Source of the DNA: CAJPPJ01 sp963536495
GTDB taxonomy: Bacteria > Bacillota_I > Bacilli_A > RF39 > UBA660
Direction of reading: 5' to 3'
Assembly: GCA_963536495.1 (NCBI GenBank)
Contig: CAUTAF010000009.1
Coordinates: 1 to 59,108 of the forward strand
DNA length: 59,108 nucleotides
Shown here in pieces: positions 1-8,894 of this stretch. Under the pieces are notes generated by a model. The model was not told the origin of the DNA. It made no database searches and saw nothing but the letters and a program-made list of their open reading frames with translations. The position numbers and the translations under genes were made by a program. The number at the start of each line of letters is the position of its first letter. The stretch's first letter is position 1.

Positions 1-1
1 T

Positions 2-145
2 ATTATGTTTTTATCTGTTTTATTTTTATTATTAGACCTTTCTTCTAATATAAAGATATTTATTATGTTAATAGTCTATGTACTTGCTAATACTAATTTT
101 ATTTTTATATCAAAAATAGAGGTTAATGATAGTGAATTTAATTAA
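2..145 (+). CDS. C-terminal end of a membrane protein (5' end outside the window)
   Basis: An open frame enters from the left edge and stops with TAA at 143-145, giving about 47 codons. The residues are strongly hydrophobic (a run rich in Leu, Phe, Ile and Val) and end in a short polar tail, as in the last transmembrane helix of an integral membrane protein. It overlaps the start of the next small membrane gene by about 20 bases, suggesting translational coupling. The family cannot be named from so short a piece. Confidence 0.5.
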   Translation: MMFLSVLFLLLDLSSNIKIFIMLIVYVLANTNFIFISKIEVNDSEFN

Positions 146-383
146 TTTATTAATAGATTATATTATTTTTATTAATATAATCTTATTTATTTTTCTTTTA
201 ATTTTCAATAAAGGATTAAAAAAAGATATAAAAGAAAGTATTTTTAATTTATTTTGTGTAATAGGAGGGATTTTTTCTTTAATATTTTTATCGATAAAAC
301 CTAAAAATAAATTACTATATGTAATATCTTTTTTATATTGGTTTATTTTTGGTTTGATACTTATTAAAATTAAACGAAGTTAA
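126..383 (+). CDS. Small hypothetical membrane protein (85 aa)
   Basis: I do not recognise this protein. It has three hydrophobic stretches (about residues 8-28, 40-56 and 62-80) separated by short Lys-rich loops, so it probably spans the membrane three times. The ATG lies inside the 3' end of the preceding membrane gene, with a GAGG-like ribosome site just upstream (119-122), so the two are probably co-translated. The tyrS promoter follows directly after its stop. Confidence 0.5.
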   Translation: MIVNLINLLIDYIIFINIILFIFLLIFNKGLKKDIKESIFNLFCVIGGIFSLIFLSIKPKNKLLYVISFLYWFIFGLILIKIKRS

Positions 384-392
384 ATAAATTTA

Positions 393-401
393 TGATATAA
401 T
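393..401 (+). promoter_or_regulatory. Extended -10 promoter of tyrS
   Basis: TG at 393-394, one base, then TATAAT at 396-401, about 26 bases before the tyrS ATG. No good -35 is visible, as expected for an extended -10 element. The leader is far too short for the T-box riboswitch that often controls tyrS in Bacillota. Confidence 0.6.
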
Positions 402-426
402 ATCAAAGAAAGAGAAGGTCAAATAT

Positions 427-1620
427 ATGAAAAATTTTGATGAACTAAAAAGAAGAGGATACATATATCAAAGTAATAATATAAAAAAATTAGAAGAACT
501 AATTAATGATAGTTCTATTACTTTTTATTTAGGTGTTGATCCTACAGCTGACTCTATTCATATAGGTCACTTATTTCCAATAACTTTAGCTAGAAGATTA
601 CAAAAGATGGGACATAAACCTATAATTGTCATTGGAGGAGCTACAGGTATAGTTGGAGATCCTACAGGAAGAAAAGTAGAAAGAGTAGCACTTACTTTTG
701 AACAAGTTAATAAAAATAAAGAAAATTTAAAGAAAACACTTATGCCTTTTTTAAGTTTTGAAGGAGAAAATAAGTGTCAAATTTTAGATAACTCAGATTG
801 GTTACTTAATTTAAAATTTATGGAATTTATGAGAGATGTTGGTTCTAAATTTAATGTTAATCAAATGCTTTCATCAGATTCTAATAAAACTCGTTTAGAA
901 GCAGGTGGTTTAACTTTCTTAGAAATGGGATATTCTTTACTTCAAGCATATGACTTTTATCACTTATATAAAAATTTTGATTGTAAAGTACAAATTGGTG
1001 GATCAGATCAGTGGTCTAATATTTTAGCAGGTACTGAGTTAATCAAAAAATTTGATTTAGGAGAAGCTTATTCTTTTACATCACCACTTTTAGTAGATTC
1101 TCAAGGTAAAAAGATGGGTAAAAGTGCAGGTAATGCTTTATGGGTAGATAAAAATAAAATATCTGCATATGATTTTTATCAACAATTAATTAATATGGAT
1201 GATAAAGATGTTAAAAAATTATTTTATTTCTTTACTGATTTAGAATGTGATTATATAGATGAAATATGTGAAAAAGATATAGTTAAAGCTAAAAAAGAAA
1301 TGGCTTATGAAGTAACTAAATTTATAAGAGGAGAAGAAGATGCTAAAGAAGCTGAAAAAATATCAGAAGAAGTATTTTCTAAAGGGGACTCTTCTAATAT
1401 GCCTAGTATAAATTTAAATAAGGGTATATATAATATCTTAGATTTGCTTGTAGAAACAAAACTTTTACCATCAAAAGCTGAAGCTAGAAGAAATGTAGTT
1501 CAAGGTGGAATAATGATTAATGATGAAAAGATATTAGATCCTAACTATGAAGTTAATTTAGAAGATGAAATAATTATTAAAAAAGGTAAGAAAACATTTT
1601 TAAAGGTAGTAGCAGAATGA
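427..1620 (+). CDS. tyrS: Tyrosyl-tRNA synthetase
   Basis: Cytoplasmic class I aminoacyl-tRNA synthetase that activates tyrosine with ATP and charges tRNA-Tyr. The HIGH signature is intact (HIGH in 'SIHIGHLFPI', about residue 47), the KMSKS loop reads KMGKS (about residue 233), and the C-terminal 65 residues form an S4 RNA-binding domain ('KAEARRNVVQGGIMIND'). The length of 397 aa is close to the bacterial TyrS norm (about 420). GAGAAGG at 412-418 serves as the ribosome site. The stop TGA overlaps the ATG of mnmA (ATGA), so the two are translationally coupled; both act on tRNA. Confidence 0.97.
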   Translation: MKNFDELKRRGYIYQSNNIKKLEELINDSSITFYLGVDPTADSIHIGHLFPITLARRLQKMGHKPIIVIGGATGIVGDPTGRKVERVALTFEQVNKNKENLKKTLMPFLSFEGENKCQILDNSDWLLNLKFMEFMRDVGSKFNVNQMLSSDSNKTRLEAGGLTFLEMGYSLLQAYDFYHLYKNFDCKVQIGGSDQWSNILAGTELIKKFDLGEAYSFTSPLLVDSQGKKMGKSAGNALWVDKNKISAYDFYQQLINMDDKDVKKLFYFFTDLECDYIDEICEKDIVKAKKEMAYEVTKFIRGEEDAKEAEKISEEVFSKGDSSNMPSINLNKGIYNILDLLVETKLLPSKAEARRNVVQGGIMINDEKILDPNYEVNLEDEIIIKKGKKTFLKVVAE

Positions 1621-2726
1621 AAAAAGTAATAGTTGGAATAAGCGGAGGAGTAGATTCATCGGTTTGTGCATTATTACTTCAAAAACAAGGTTATGAAGTC
1701 GAAGGTCTTTTTATGAGAAATTGGGATTCTTCTCTTAATAATGATATTAAGGGAAATCCTGATTTATTAAATCATGATATATGTCCTCAAGAAGAAGATT
1801 ATAACGATGCTTTAAAAGTATGTGAAAAATTAGGTATTAAACTTCATAGAATAGATTTTGTTAAGGAATATTGGGATGATGTCTTTACTTACTTTTTAAA
1901 TGAATTAAAAAAAGGAAGAACACCTAATCCTGATGTTATGTGTAATAAATATATTAAATTTGATCTATTTAAAAAAGAAGCATTTAAATTAGGAGCTGAT
2001 TATATTGCAACAGGTCACTATGCTAAAATGGAAGATTCTTACTTAAAGAAGGCAAAAGATAAAAATAAAGATCAAAGTTATTTTTTATGTAAATTATCTA
2101 AAGAACAACTTGAAAATGTAATGTTTCCATTAGCAGATTTAGAAAAAACTGAAGTAAGAGCTATAGCTTTAGAAAACGATTTAATAACTGCTAAAAAGAA
2201 AGATTCTACTGGAATATGTTTTATTGGAGAAAGAAACTTTAAGAACTTTTTAAATAACTATTTTCCTAATAAAAAAGGTGATGTAATAGATATTGCTACT
2301 AATAAAAAAGTAGGAACTCATAATGGTTTGATGTATTATACAATTGGTCAAAGAAGAGGTCTTGATATAGGTGGAGCTGAAAATAGAATGTTTGTTGTAG
2401 GTAAAAACTTAGAAAAGAATATTTTATATATTACCTATAGTGAAGATTCTAAATATTTATATTCTAATTCTTGTTTAGTAGAAGATGTTAGTTTTACATC
2501 TGATTTAAGACCAACAGAAGTTGCTTGTAAATTTAGATATAGACAAGAAGATATAAAAGCAGAAATTACATATTTAGAAGATGATAAAATACTTATTAGA
2601 TATAATAACGCAAAAGCAGTATGTCCAGGACAAGTATGTGCTATATATAAAGATGATATATGTATAGGGGGAGGAATTATTTCTAAACTTTATCAAGATG
2701 ATAAAGAAATGACTTATGTTATATAG
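1617..2726 (+). CDS. mnmA: tRNA-specific 2-thiouridylase MnmA
   Basis: Adenylates U34 of tRNA Lys/Glu/Gln and inserts sulfur to give s2U34, using sulfur relayed from a cysteine desulfurase. The PP-loop SGGVDSS is at residues 9-15, the nucleophilic Cys of the PNPDVMCN motif near residue 107, and the partner Cys in 'STGICFIGERNF' near residue 200. The length of 369 aa is normal. It starts within the tyrS stop. The NifS-like protein at 40.9 kb is a plausible sulfur donor in this window. Confidence 0.96.
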   Translation: MKKVIVGISGGVDSSVCALLLQKQGYEVEGLFMRNWDSSLNNDIKGNPDLLNHDICPQEEDYNDALKVCEKLGIKLHRIDFVKEYWDDVFTYFLNELKKGRTPNPDVMCNKYIKFDLFKKEAFKLGADYIATGHYAKMEDSYLKKAKDKNKDQSYFLCKLSKEQLENVMFPLADLEKTEVRAIALENDLITAKKKDSTGICFIGERNFKNFLNNYFPNKKGDVIDIATNKKVGTHNGLMYYTIGQRRGLDIGGAENRMFVVGKNLEKNILYITYSEDSKYLYSNSCLVEDVSFTSDLRPTEVACKFRYRQEDIKAEITYLEDDKILIRYNNAKAVCPGQVCAIYKDDICIGGGIISKLYQDDKEMTYVI

Positions 2727-2754
2727 AAGTAATTCTTTTTTATATGGAGGAATA

Positions 2755-5580
2755 ATGAATTTTAAATTAATAAAAAAAGAAGAACTTAAAGATATTAAAA
2801 GTATTGGATATTATTATCAACATGAAAAAACTAAAGCTAAAGTTATAATACTTAAAAACAATGATAAAAATTTAGTTTTTAAAATAAACTTTTTAACACT
2901 TTTAGAAAATTCTACTGGTATAGCTCATATTTTAGAGCATTCCGTATTTTCTGGTAGTAAAAAATATCCATCTAAAAATATCTTAACTGATTTAAAAACA
3001 ACTGGTATATTATCTTTATTAAATGCATCTACTTATAGAACTTTTACTAATTTTTATTTTTCTACATATTATTCTACTAAATTTATAGAAGTAATGGATA
3101 TTTATTTAGACATGGTATTTAATCCACTTATTTATAAAAATGATTATACATTTAAAAGAGAAGGTATAAGACTTGATTTTGATAAAGATGATAAGTTGAT
3201 TTTTAATGGAATAGTTTTTAATGAAATGAAGGGGACATTAAATAAAGGAAGAATTATTTATAACGAAATATATAAAAATTTATTTCCTAATAGTGTTTAT
3301 AAACATGATTCAGGTGGAGATGTAGAAGAAATGTTTAACTTAAATAATGATAAGTTAAAAGAATTTCACAAAAAAAATTATCATCCATCTAATTCTATAA
3401 CTTATTTATATGGAGATATAAATATAGAAGAGAGCTTAAATAAGTTAGATGAGTATTTTAGTAATTATGAAGAGAAGAATATCGATAATAATTATGGTAA
3501 ATTTGAAAAAATTAAAGAAAAGAATATTACAGTAGAAGTACCTAAAGAAAAAGAAAATAAAATAGATTTAGTACTTGCTTTACATATTGAAAAATTTAAA
3601 TTTAAAACTATTTTACCTCATTTTTTTAGTTATTTAACTGATAAAACATCTCTTTTACATAAAAGGTTAATAGCTAGTTCTTTAGTAAATAATATTGACT
3701 GTGGTGGAAGAGAAGACCATTTAAATTATTTAATGTTTGGTTTTTATGGGATTGAGGAAAAAAATATAGATAAAGTATTAGATATATTTAGAAAAACACT
3801 AAAAGAAGTTAGTAAAAAAGGTCTTGATAAAGAAAAACTTGATGCTTATATAAAAAGAATTATCTTTAACGATAAAAAAGAAGTGTTAGAACTTAATCCA
3901 TATAAAGGTTTAGCTTTAGGTGATTTAGTTTTATCAAGAGTATTGCTTAATAAAGATGATATATTTAAATATTTAAGATATGAAGAAGATATAAAAATAA
4001 AAAGAACTGTAACTGATAAAGATTTTAGTGATTTTATAGAAAATTCTATATTAAATAATAAAGATTATATAGTATTAAAATGTATTCCTAAAGATAATTT
4101 ATCTAAAGTTACAGAAGAAAAATTAGAAGAAAATTTAAGAAAAATAGAATCTAAAATAACAGAAGAAGAAAAGATAAAAATAAGAAAATTAAATGAAGAA
4201 TTAAAACAAGAAAATAATTCTATAGTTAATTTTCCTAAGTTATCACTTGATGATATTACTAAAACAATTCCAGTAGAACAAGTTAAAGTAGAAAAAATAA
4301 ATAATAAAAAATATTTATTTTATGAAGCTGATACTTTAAGAATAAATCAAGTATCTTTAATGTTTGATATAAAACATCTAGATAAAGATTTATTTATGTA
4401 CTTAATTTTATATACTAAATTATTAAAATCAATTGCTACTAATAATTATTCATTAAAAGAATTATTAGATAAAATAAATTCTTTGTTAGGTAGTTTTAAT
4501 GTTGGATTTGATTTATATAATAACTATAAAAATGATAAAGAATATAAGCACTATTTAAATTTTAAATCTGAATATTTAGAAGGAAATGTTAATAATTTTA
4601 TAGAAATATTTGATGAATTAATATTTAATCAAGATTTTCAAGATATTAAAAATATCAAAAATGTTATAAAAAAATTAAAATTAAGTATAGAAAATTTATA
4701 TAAAGATCCACAGTTTTTAATTAATAATTTTACTTCATATAAACTTAATTATTCTAATAGAATATTAAAAACTATTACCTTTCAAGAAAGATATGAGTTT
4801 TTTAAAGATTTACTTGATAATTTTAATGATAAATATGAAAAATTTATTAAAAATATGAATGAAATTAAAGAAAAAGTATTTAATAAAGAGAATATGATTA
4901 TAACTTTTATTGGAAATAAAGAAGATTATCAATCTTTTAAAGAATCTATAGATAAATATTTAACTAAATTAAATAATAAACATTATGAAGAAATAGTAAT
5001 TGAAAAGAAAGAAAATATAAAAAGAAAAGCTTTTATTATCGATCAAAAGGTTAATTATATAGAAGAGGGATTTAAATTAATAACTAAAGTAGAAGATTCT
5101 CTTTTATGTAATATAATAACTAATAAATATTTAACGAAAAAAATAAGAATAAATAATGGTGCTTATGGAGCTTGGGCTTCTAATATGGAAAATTATATTA
5201 CTTTAAATACTTATAGAGATCCAAAATTAAAAGAAACTTTATCTATATTTAAAGAATTACCTAATTTTATTAAAAATTTAGATTTAACAGAAGAAGAACT
5301 TAATAATTATAAAATTTTAACTAATAATTTAGATAATCCTAAATCTATATTTGTTAGAGGAAATATAGCTATTAATAATTATTTATCTTATGTAGATATA
5401 AAAGAACTTCAAGAAGATTTAGATATTATGTTTAGTATGAGTCTTAAAGATTTAAGAAAGAAAAGTGAAGTTTATGAAAAAGGATTAAAAGAAAGTATTT
5501 TAGGAGTAGCTTCATCTAAAGAAACAGTTAAAGAAAATGAAGAATTATTTGAAGAAGTAGAAGATTTTATAAATGAATAA
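2755..5580 (+). CDS. M16C-family zinc metallopeptidase (presequence-protease/insulinase-like)
   Basis: Large (941 aa) two-lobed zinc peptidase of the pitrilysin superfamily, M16C branch (the yeast Cym1/human PreP type); in bacteria presumed to degrade oligopeptides in the cytoplasm. The inverted zinc motif HxxEH is 'HILEHSVFSG' near residue 62, and the third ligand Glu lies in 'NEMKGTLNKG' near residue 155. The second half is the inactive homologous lobe. I chose ATG 2755 because GGAGG at 2746-2750 sits just before it; an upstream in-frame ATG (2716) lies inside mnmA and lacks a ribosome site. No signal peptide is visible. Confidence 0.9.
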   Translation: MNFKLIKKEELKDIKSIGYYYQHEKTKAKVIILKNNDKNLVFKINFLTLLENSTGIAHILEHSVFSGSKKYPSKNILTDLKTTGILSLLNASTYRTFTNFYFSTYYSTKFIEVMDIYLDMVFNPLIYKNDYTFKREGIRLDFDKDDKLIFNGIVFNEMKGTLNKGRIIYNEIYKNLFPNSVYKHDSGGDVEEMFNLNNDKLKEFHKKNYHPSNSITYLYGDINIEESLNKLDEYFSNYEEKNIDNNYGKFEKIKEKNITVEVPKEKENKIDLVLALHIEKFKFKTILPHFFSYLTDKTSLLHKRLIASSLVNNIDCGGREDHLNYLMFGFYGIEEKNIDKVLDIFRKTLKEVSKKGLDKEKLDAYIKRIIFNDKKEVLELNPYKGLALGDLVLSRVLLNKDDIFKYLRYEEDIKIKRTVTDKDFSDFIENSILNNKDYIVLKCIPKDNLSKVTEEKLEENLRKIESKITEEEKIKIRKLNEELKQENNSIVNFPKLSLDDITKTIPVEQVKVEKINNKKYLFYEADTLRINQVSLMFDIKHLDKDLFMYLILYTKLLKSIATNNYSLKELLDKINSLLGSFNVGFDLYNNYKNDKEYKHYLNFKSEYLEGNVNNFIEIFDELIFNQDFQDIKNIKNVIKKLKLSIENLYKDPQFLINNFTSYKLNYSNRILKTITFQERYEFFKDLLDNFNDKYEKFIKNMNEIKEKVFNKENMIITFIGNKEDYQSFKESIDKYLTKLNNKHYEEIVIEKKENIKRKAFIIDQKVNYIEEGFKLITKVEDSLLCNIITNKYLTKKIRINNGAYGAWASNMENYITLNTYRDPKLKETLSIFKELPNFIKNLDLTEEELNNYKILTNNLDNPKSIFVRGNIAINNYLSYVDIKELQEDLDIMFSMSLKDLRKKSEVYEKGLKESILGVASSKETVKENEELFEEVEDFINE

Positions 5581-5590
5581 GATTTTACAC

Positions 5591-5620
5591 TTGACACTGT
5601 AAAGCAAAATGAAGTATTAT
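5591..5620 (+). promoter_or_regulatory. Promoter, TTGACA-N18-TATTAT
   Basis: Consensus -35 TTGACA at 5591-5596 and -10 TATTAT at 5615-5620 with an 18-base spacer, followed by GGAGGT before the ATG at 5648. It drives the HTH/LiaF-like pair independently of the M16 peptidase gene. Confidence 0.6.
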
Positions 5621-5647
5621 TTTATTGATAAGATGGAGGTATGGTAA

Positions 5648-6436
5648 ATGATTAATTACTTTAATGAAGTGTTAACAGGACTTGGTATATCTAAAGTAAA
5701 ACTTGCAAAATATTTAGGAGTATCTAGACAAATGTTATACAACTATTTATCTTTAGAAAGCTTAGAAGATTGGCCAGAAGATAAGAAAATTAAAATAAAA
5801 ACACTTTTAGGTATTGAAGAAGGTGTTGAGTTATCTGATATAACTATATCTACTAAATATATTAATGAAGTAGAAAGTAGACTTAATGAAGATATAAAGA
5901 CGTGTAAAGATTCTGAAATATTTAATAAAATAAGAAGTTATAATAGAGAACAACAAGAATTAGTAATAGATTTATTTACTAAGCTAAAATCAGGTCTTAC
6001 AATAAATAAAGATGATAAAGTTGTTAGTACTTTAGAATATTTAAGAGATTTTATAGACTTATTAAATATTTATCCAGAATTAAAATATACTTTGGCATAT
6101 TTTTCAAAGTTTTATAAAAATAGAGATCCAAATGAATTTGTATATGATAAAGAAGATCAATTTGTGTTTGAATCAATAATGTATTATGGACTTACTATGT
6201 ATCATAATAAGAGTGATTCTAAAACAAGACTTTCAAGTGTAAAATTAAAAGAAAGTCACGATAGATTTATTAATGAAATAAATATGAGAAATAGAGAACA
6301 AATTGGAAGAACTGAAGAATTAAATACTGCTAAGATTAAAGCTTTAAAAGAACTTGGTTATGCAGAAATAAATGAAAAAAATGCTAAAGAAGTATTAGAA
6401 AAAATTGCTGAAATTGAAAGGAGACCTAAGAGATAA
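5648..6436 (+). CDS. Helix-turn-helix DNA-binding protein (262 aa)
   Basis: The N-terminus (about residues 1-50) is an XRE-like helix-turn-helix ('GISKVKLAKYLGVSRQMLYN', recognition helix with SRQMLYN). The remaining 200 residues are helical and charged, with no domain I recognise; they may bind a ligand or oligomerise. It has its own near-consensus promoter. Its TAA overlaps the ATG of the next gene by one base, so it is co-translated with a LiaF-like membrane protein. This suggests, but does not prove, a regulator of that envelope gene. Confidence 0.65.
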   Translation: MINYFNEVLTGLGISKVKLAKYLGVSRQMLYNYLSLESLEDWPEDKKIKIKTLLGIEEGVELSDITISTKYINEVESRLNEDIKTCKDSEIFNKIRSYNREQQELVIDLFTKLKSGLTINKDDKVVSTLEYLRDFIDLLNIYPELKYTLAYFSKFYKNRDPNEFVYDKEDQFVFESIMYYGLTMYHNKSDSKTRLSSVKLKESHDRFINEINMRNREQIGRTEELNTAKIKALKELGYAEINEKNAKEVLEKIAEIERRPKR

Positions 6437-7056
6437 TGAAAAATAAAAGAACAAATATATTTTTAGGACTAGTATTTTTATTAATTGGAGTATTTTCTTT
6501 ACTAGGATCTTTAAATATAGTTTCATTTAATATCTTTTTTCCAGGATGGTGGACATTATTTATAATTATTCCAAGTATTATTTGTATGTTAGAAGAAAAA
6601 ATTAATTTTGCTAATGTATTTTCTTTAACATTAGGAATAATATTACTTTTAAGTGTAAATAATATAATAAGTTTTTCACTTGTAATTAAAATTATTATAC
6701 CAGTATTTTTAATTATATTTGGTATGTATATCATATTATTAGCAAGTCTTAAAAATGCTAAATCATATGTTTTTTCAACTAAAAGTTTTGAAATAGAAGA
6801 AAATTCTGAAATAAATACATTGTTTTCTACAGTACATTTAAAATTTAATAAACTAAAGGGAAAAGAAAATAGCATTAATATACATTCTGTTTTTAGTGAA
6901 GTTATTCTTTATGTACCAAAAGGTACTAGAGTAATAGTAGAAGGATCAAAAGTATTTTCAGATGTAATAGATCATAGAGAAGAAAAAGAAGAAAATTATA
7001 CTTCTACATTATATCTAAAAATGAATAATTTATTTTCAGATATAGTTATAAGATAA
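6436..7056 (+). CDS. LiaF-like membrane protein (DUF5668-type TM region plus C-terminal beta domain)
   Basis: About four membrane segments in residues 8-105 ('NIFLGLVFLLIGVFSLLGSL' begins the first), then a soluble C-terminal half (about 115-206) with the repeating beta pattern of the cell-wall-active-antibiotic response domain ('VFSEVILYVPKGTRVIVEG', 'VFSDVI', 'NLFSDIVIR'). LiaF proteins sense or restrain envelope-stress signalling, normally beside the LiaRS two-component pair. No kinase is present here; the partner is an HTH protein overlapping by one base. The stop is followed by a strong terminator. Confidence 0.7.
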   Translation: MKNKRTNIFLGLVFLLIGVFSLLGSLNIVSFNIFFPGWWTLFIIIPSIICMLEEKINFANVFSLTLGIILLLSVNNIISFSLVIKIIIPVFLIIFGMYIILLASLKNAKSYVFSTKSFEIEENSEINTLFSTVHLKFNKLKGKENSINIHSVFSEVILYVPKGTRVIVEGSKVFSDVIDHREEKEENYTSTLYLKMNNLFSDIVIR

Positions 7057-7094
7057 GACATTAAGAGTCAAAATTGACATTTTAATGTCTTTTT
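7057..7094 (+). terminator. Rho-independent terminator with nested hairpin
   Basis: Outer arms GACATTAA (7057-7064) and TTAATGTC (7082-7089), inner arms GTCAA (7067-7071) and TTGAC (7074-7078), then TTTTT. The inner right arm is also the -35 of the following promoter. Confidence 0.8.
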
Positions 7095-7102
7095 GTTATA
7101 AT
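7074..7102 (+). promoter_or_regulatory. Perfect consensus promoter embedded in a terminator
   Basis: TTGACA at 7074-7079, a 17-base spacer, and TATAAT at 7097-7102 preceded by TG (7094-7095): full -35, ideal spacing and extended -10. The -35 lies inside the upstream terminator stem and the spacer contains its U-tract. It drives the phosphoesterase gene at 7127. Confidence 0.8.
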
Positions 7103-7126
7103 AACGGCATATTTTAAGGGGTTATT

Positions 7127-8032
7127 ATGAGAAATATAGAAGTTAAGAATTATAGAGTTCCTGGTAAAACAAAAACAGATATTACTTTAATAGGAGATTT
7201 ACATTATACAAAGAATATGTCAGAATCTTTTTTATCTGGATTATTAAAAGAAATAAATAAAGATGATAATACTGTTTGTTTTGTAGGAGATATTCTTCAT
7301 GAAGCTTCTATCATTACTGATGAAGAAGCAAAAAATAAACTTGAAAATTTTCTTAAAGCATTAGGTGAAAAACATAATGTTAAGATTATCTTAGGTAATC
7401 ACGATATTATGAGTAAAAAAGATAATGTTTGGAAAAGTGATTTAAGAGCAGTAGAATTTTTTAAAGATTTAGAAAAAGATAGTCAAATAACATTTTTAAA
7501 TAATACTATTAATGTAGAATTAAATACTAATAATAGTTATTATGGAATAAATCCAGGATTTGAATTCTATGAAAATAAAATAAAAAAAGAAGATAAATTA
7601 AGTTTATTAAAAAAATTAAGAGATTTAAGATATATGAGAGAAACTTTAGAAGAAGAACTTCTTTCAAGTTATAAGCAAAGTAAAATATTGTTAATGCATT
7701 CACCATATTTAGTAGATGATAAAGTAATCAAAGAAGAATTAAAAGAATATGATTTAGTCTTAGCAGGACATATGCATAATGGATTAGTACCAAGTTTTTT
7801 AGATGATGAAAAAAATAGTGGCATTGTTTCTCCATATAAAGAGATGTTTTGTGATAATGCTAGAGGTTATAAAGTATTATCAGATAATAGTCATTTAATA
7901 ATTACAGGTGGATTAACCAAAATATCAGGAGATAGTAATTTACAAAAATTTTTAAATAATATTTATCCAGTATCTATAGATAAAATAGCAATAAGAAAAG
8001 ATGCTAAAAAATTAACTTTATGTAAAAATTAA
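7127..8032 (+). CDS. Calcineurin-like metallophosphoesterase
   Basis: Two-metal phosphoesterase (about 300 aa) of unknown physiological substrate. The conserved blocks appear in order: 'IGDLHYT' (D-x-H), 'FVGDILHE' (GD), 'ILGNHDIM' (GNHD), 'LMHSPY' (H) and 'LAGHMHNG' (GHxH). No signal peptide or membrane segment is seen, so it is probably cytoplasmic. AAGGGG before the ATG is the ribosome site. It is monocistronic, between terminators at 7057 and 8037. Confidence 0.85.
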   Translation: MRNIEVKNYRVPGKTKTDITLIGDLHYTKNMSESFLSGLLKEINKDDNTVCFVGDILHEASIITDEEAKNKLENFLKALGEKHNVKIILGNHDIMSKKDNVWKSDLRAVEFFKDLEKDSQITFLNNTINVELNTNNSYYGINPGFEFYENKIKKEDKLSLLKKLRDLRYMRETLEEELLSSYKQSKILLMHSPYLVDDKVIKEELKEYDLVLAGHMHNGLVPSFLDDEKNSGIVSPYKEMFCDNARGYKVLSDNSHLIITGGLTKISGDSNLQKFLNNIYPVSIDKIAIRKDAKKLTLCKN

Positions 8033-8036
8033 AAAG

Positions 8037-8060
8037 TCAAACTAAATGTTTGATTTTTTT
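8037..8060 (+). terminator. Rho-independent terminator
   Basis: TCAAAC (8037-8042), 5-base loop, GTTTGA (8048-8053), seven T. The T-tract runs directly into the next promoter. Confidence 0.75.
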
Positions 8061-8068
8061 GTTATAAT
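8060..8068 (+). promoter_or_regulatory. Extended -10 promoter of tlyA operon
   Basis: TG (8060-8061), T, TATAAT (8063-8068) placed directly on the T-tract of the preceding terminator. Confidence 0.6.
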
Positions 8069-8087
8069 ATGAAAAAGAGAAATTTAT

Positions 8088-8894
8088 ATGAAAAATAGAA
8101 TAGATAAAGAAATGGTAGATAGAAATTTAGTACCATCTAGAGCAAAAGCTCAAGAGTTAATTAATGCTAGTGTAGTTTTTTGTAATAATAAAAAAGTACT
8201 AAAAACATCTTTCTTAGTAAGTAATGAAGATAATATCTTTATTAAAGAAAATAATATATTAAAATATGTATCTAGAGGTGGGTTAAAACTTGAAAAAGCA
8301 TTAGAGTTATTTTCAATTAATGTAGAAGATAAAACTGCTTTAGATATAGGTTCTAGTACTGGTGGATTTTGTGATTGCTTAATAAAAAATGGTATAAAGA
8401 AAATTATAGCAATAGATGTTGGTACTAATTTACTTCATGAAAGTTTAAAAAATAATAAAATAATAGAGCTATATGAACAAACTAACTTTAAAGACTTAGA
8501 TAGTAAATATTTTAAGAATTTAGATATTATTACATGCGATGTATCTTTTATATCTTTAAAATCTATTATAGAAAAAATAGCAAAAGAAAATATTAAAATA
8601 GAAGGAGTATTTTTAATAAAACCTCAGTTTGAATGTGGTAAAGATATAGCGAATAAATATAAAGGAATAATCTTAAATAAAAAGATACATGTAGATATAA
8701 TTAAAGAACTATTAAAATATTTTAATAGTTTAGGTTTTTTTATAAAAAACTTAAGTTTTTCTCCAATATCTGGAGGAGATGGAAATATAGAATACTTAGT
8801 ATATTTATCTAATAAGATAAATGATAATAATAAAATTAATATAGAAGAAATAGTAGAGAAAGGATTTAAAGAAGCAAATGGTAAAGGTAAGTGA
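8088..8894 (+). CDS. tlyA: TlyA-family rRNA 2'-O-methyltransferase
   Basis: An N-terminal S4 RNA-binding domain (about residues 1-60, 'PSRAKAQELINASVVF') is followed by an FtsJ-like Rossmann methyltransferase: 'SRGGLKLEKAL', the SAM loop 'ALDIGSSTGGFCDCL' near residue 87, 'AIDVG', and 'LIKPQFECGK' with the catalytic Lys. TlyA enzymes 2'-O-methylate 16S C1409 and/or 23S C1920. The 268 aa length is typical. Its 3' end overlaps the next gene by 17 bases. Confidence 0.92.
   Translation: MKNRIDKEMVDRNLVPSRAKAQELINASVVFCNNKKVLKTSFLVSNEDNIFIKENNILKYVSRGGLKLEKALELFSINVEDKTALDIGSSTGGFCDCLIKNGIKKIIAIDVGTNLLHESLKNNKIIELYEQTNFKDLDSKYFKNLDIITCDVSFISLKSIIEKIAKENIKIEGVFLIKPQFECGKDIANKYKGIILNKKIHVDIIKELLKYFNSLGFFIKNLSFSPISGGDGNIEYLVYLSNKINDNNKINIEEIVEKGFKEANGKGK

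Noticed and set aside
384..426. T-box riboswitch before tyrS
   Set aside because: The leader between promoter and ATG is only about 25 bases and has no specifier hairpin.
6426..6875. 149-codon minus-strand frame over the LiaF-like gene
   Set aside because: It is a shadow: the plus-strand frame has the family pattern, a one-base coupled start and a downstream terminator.
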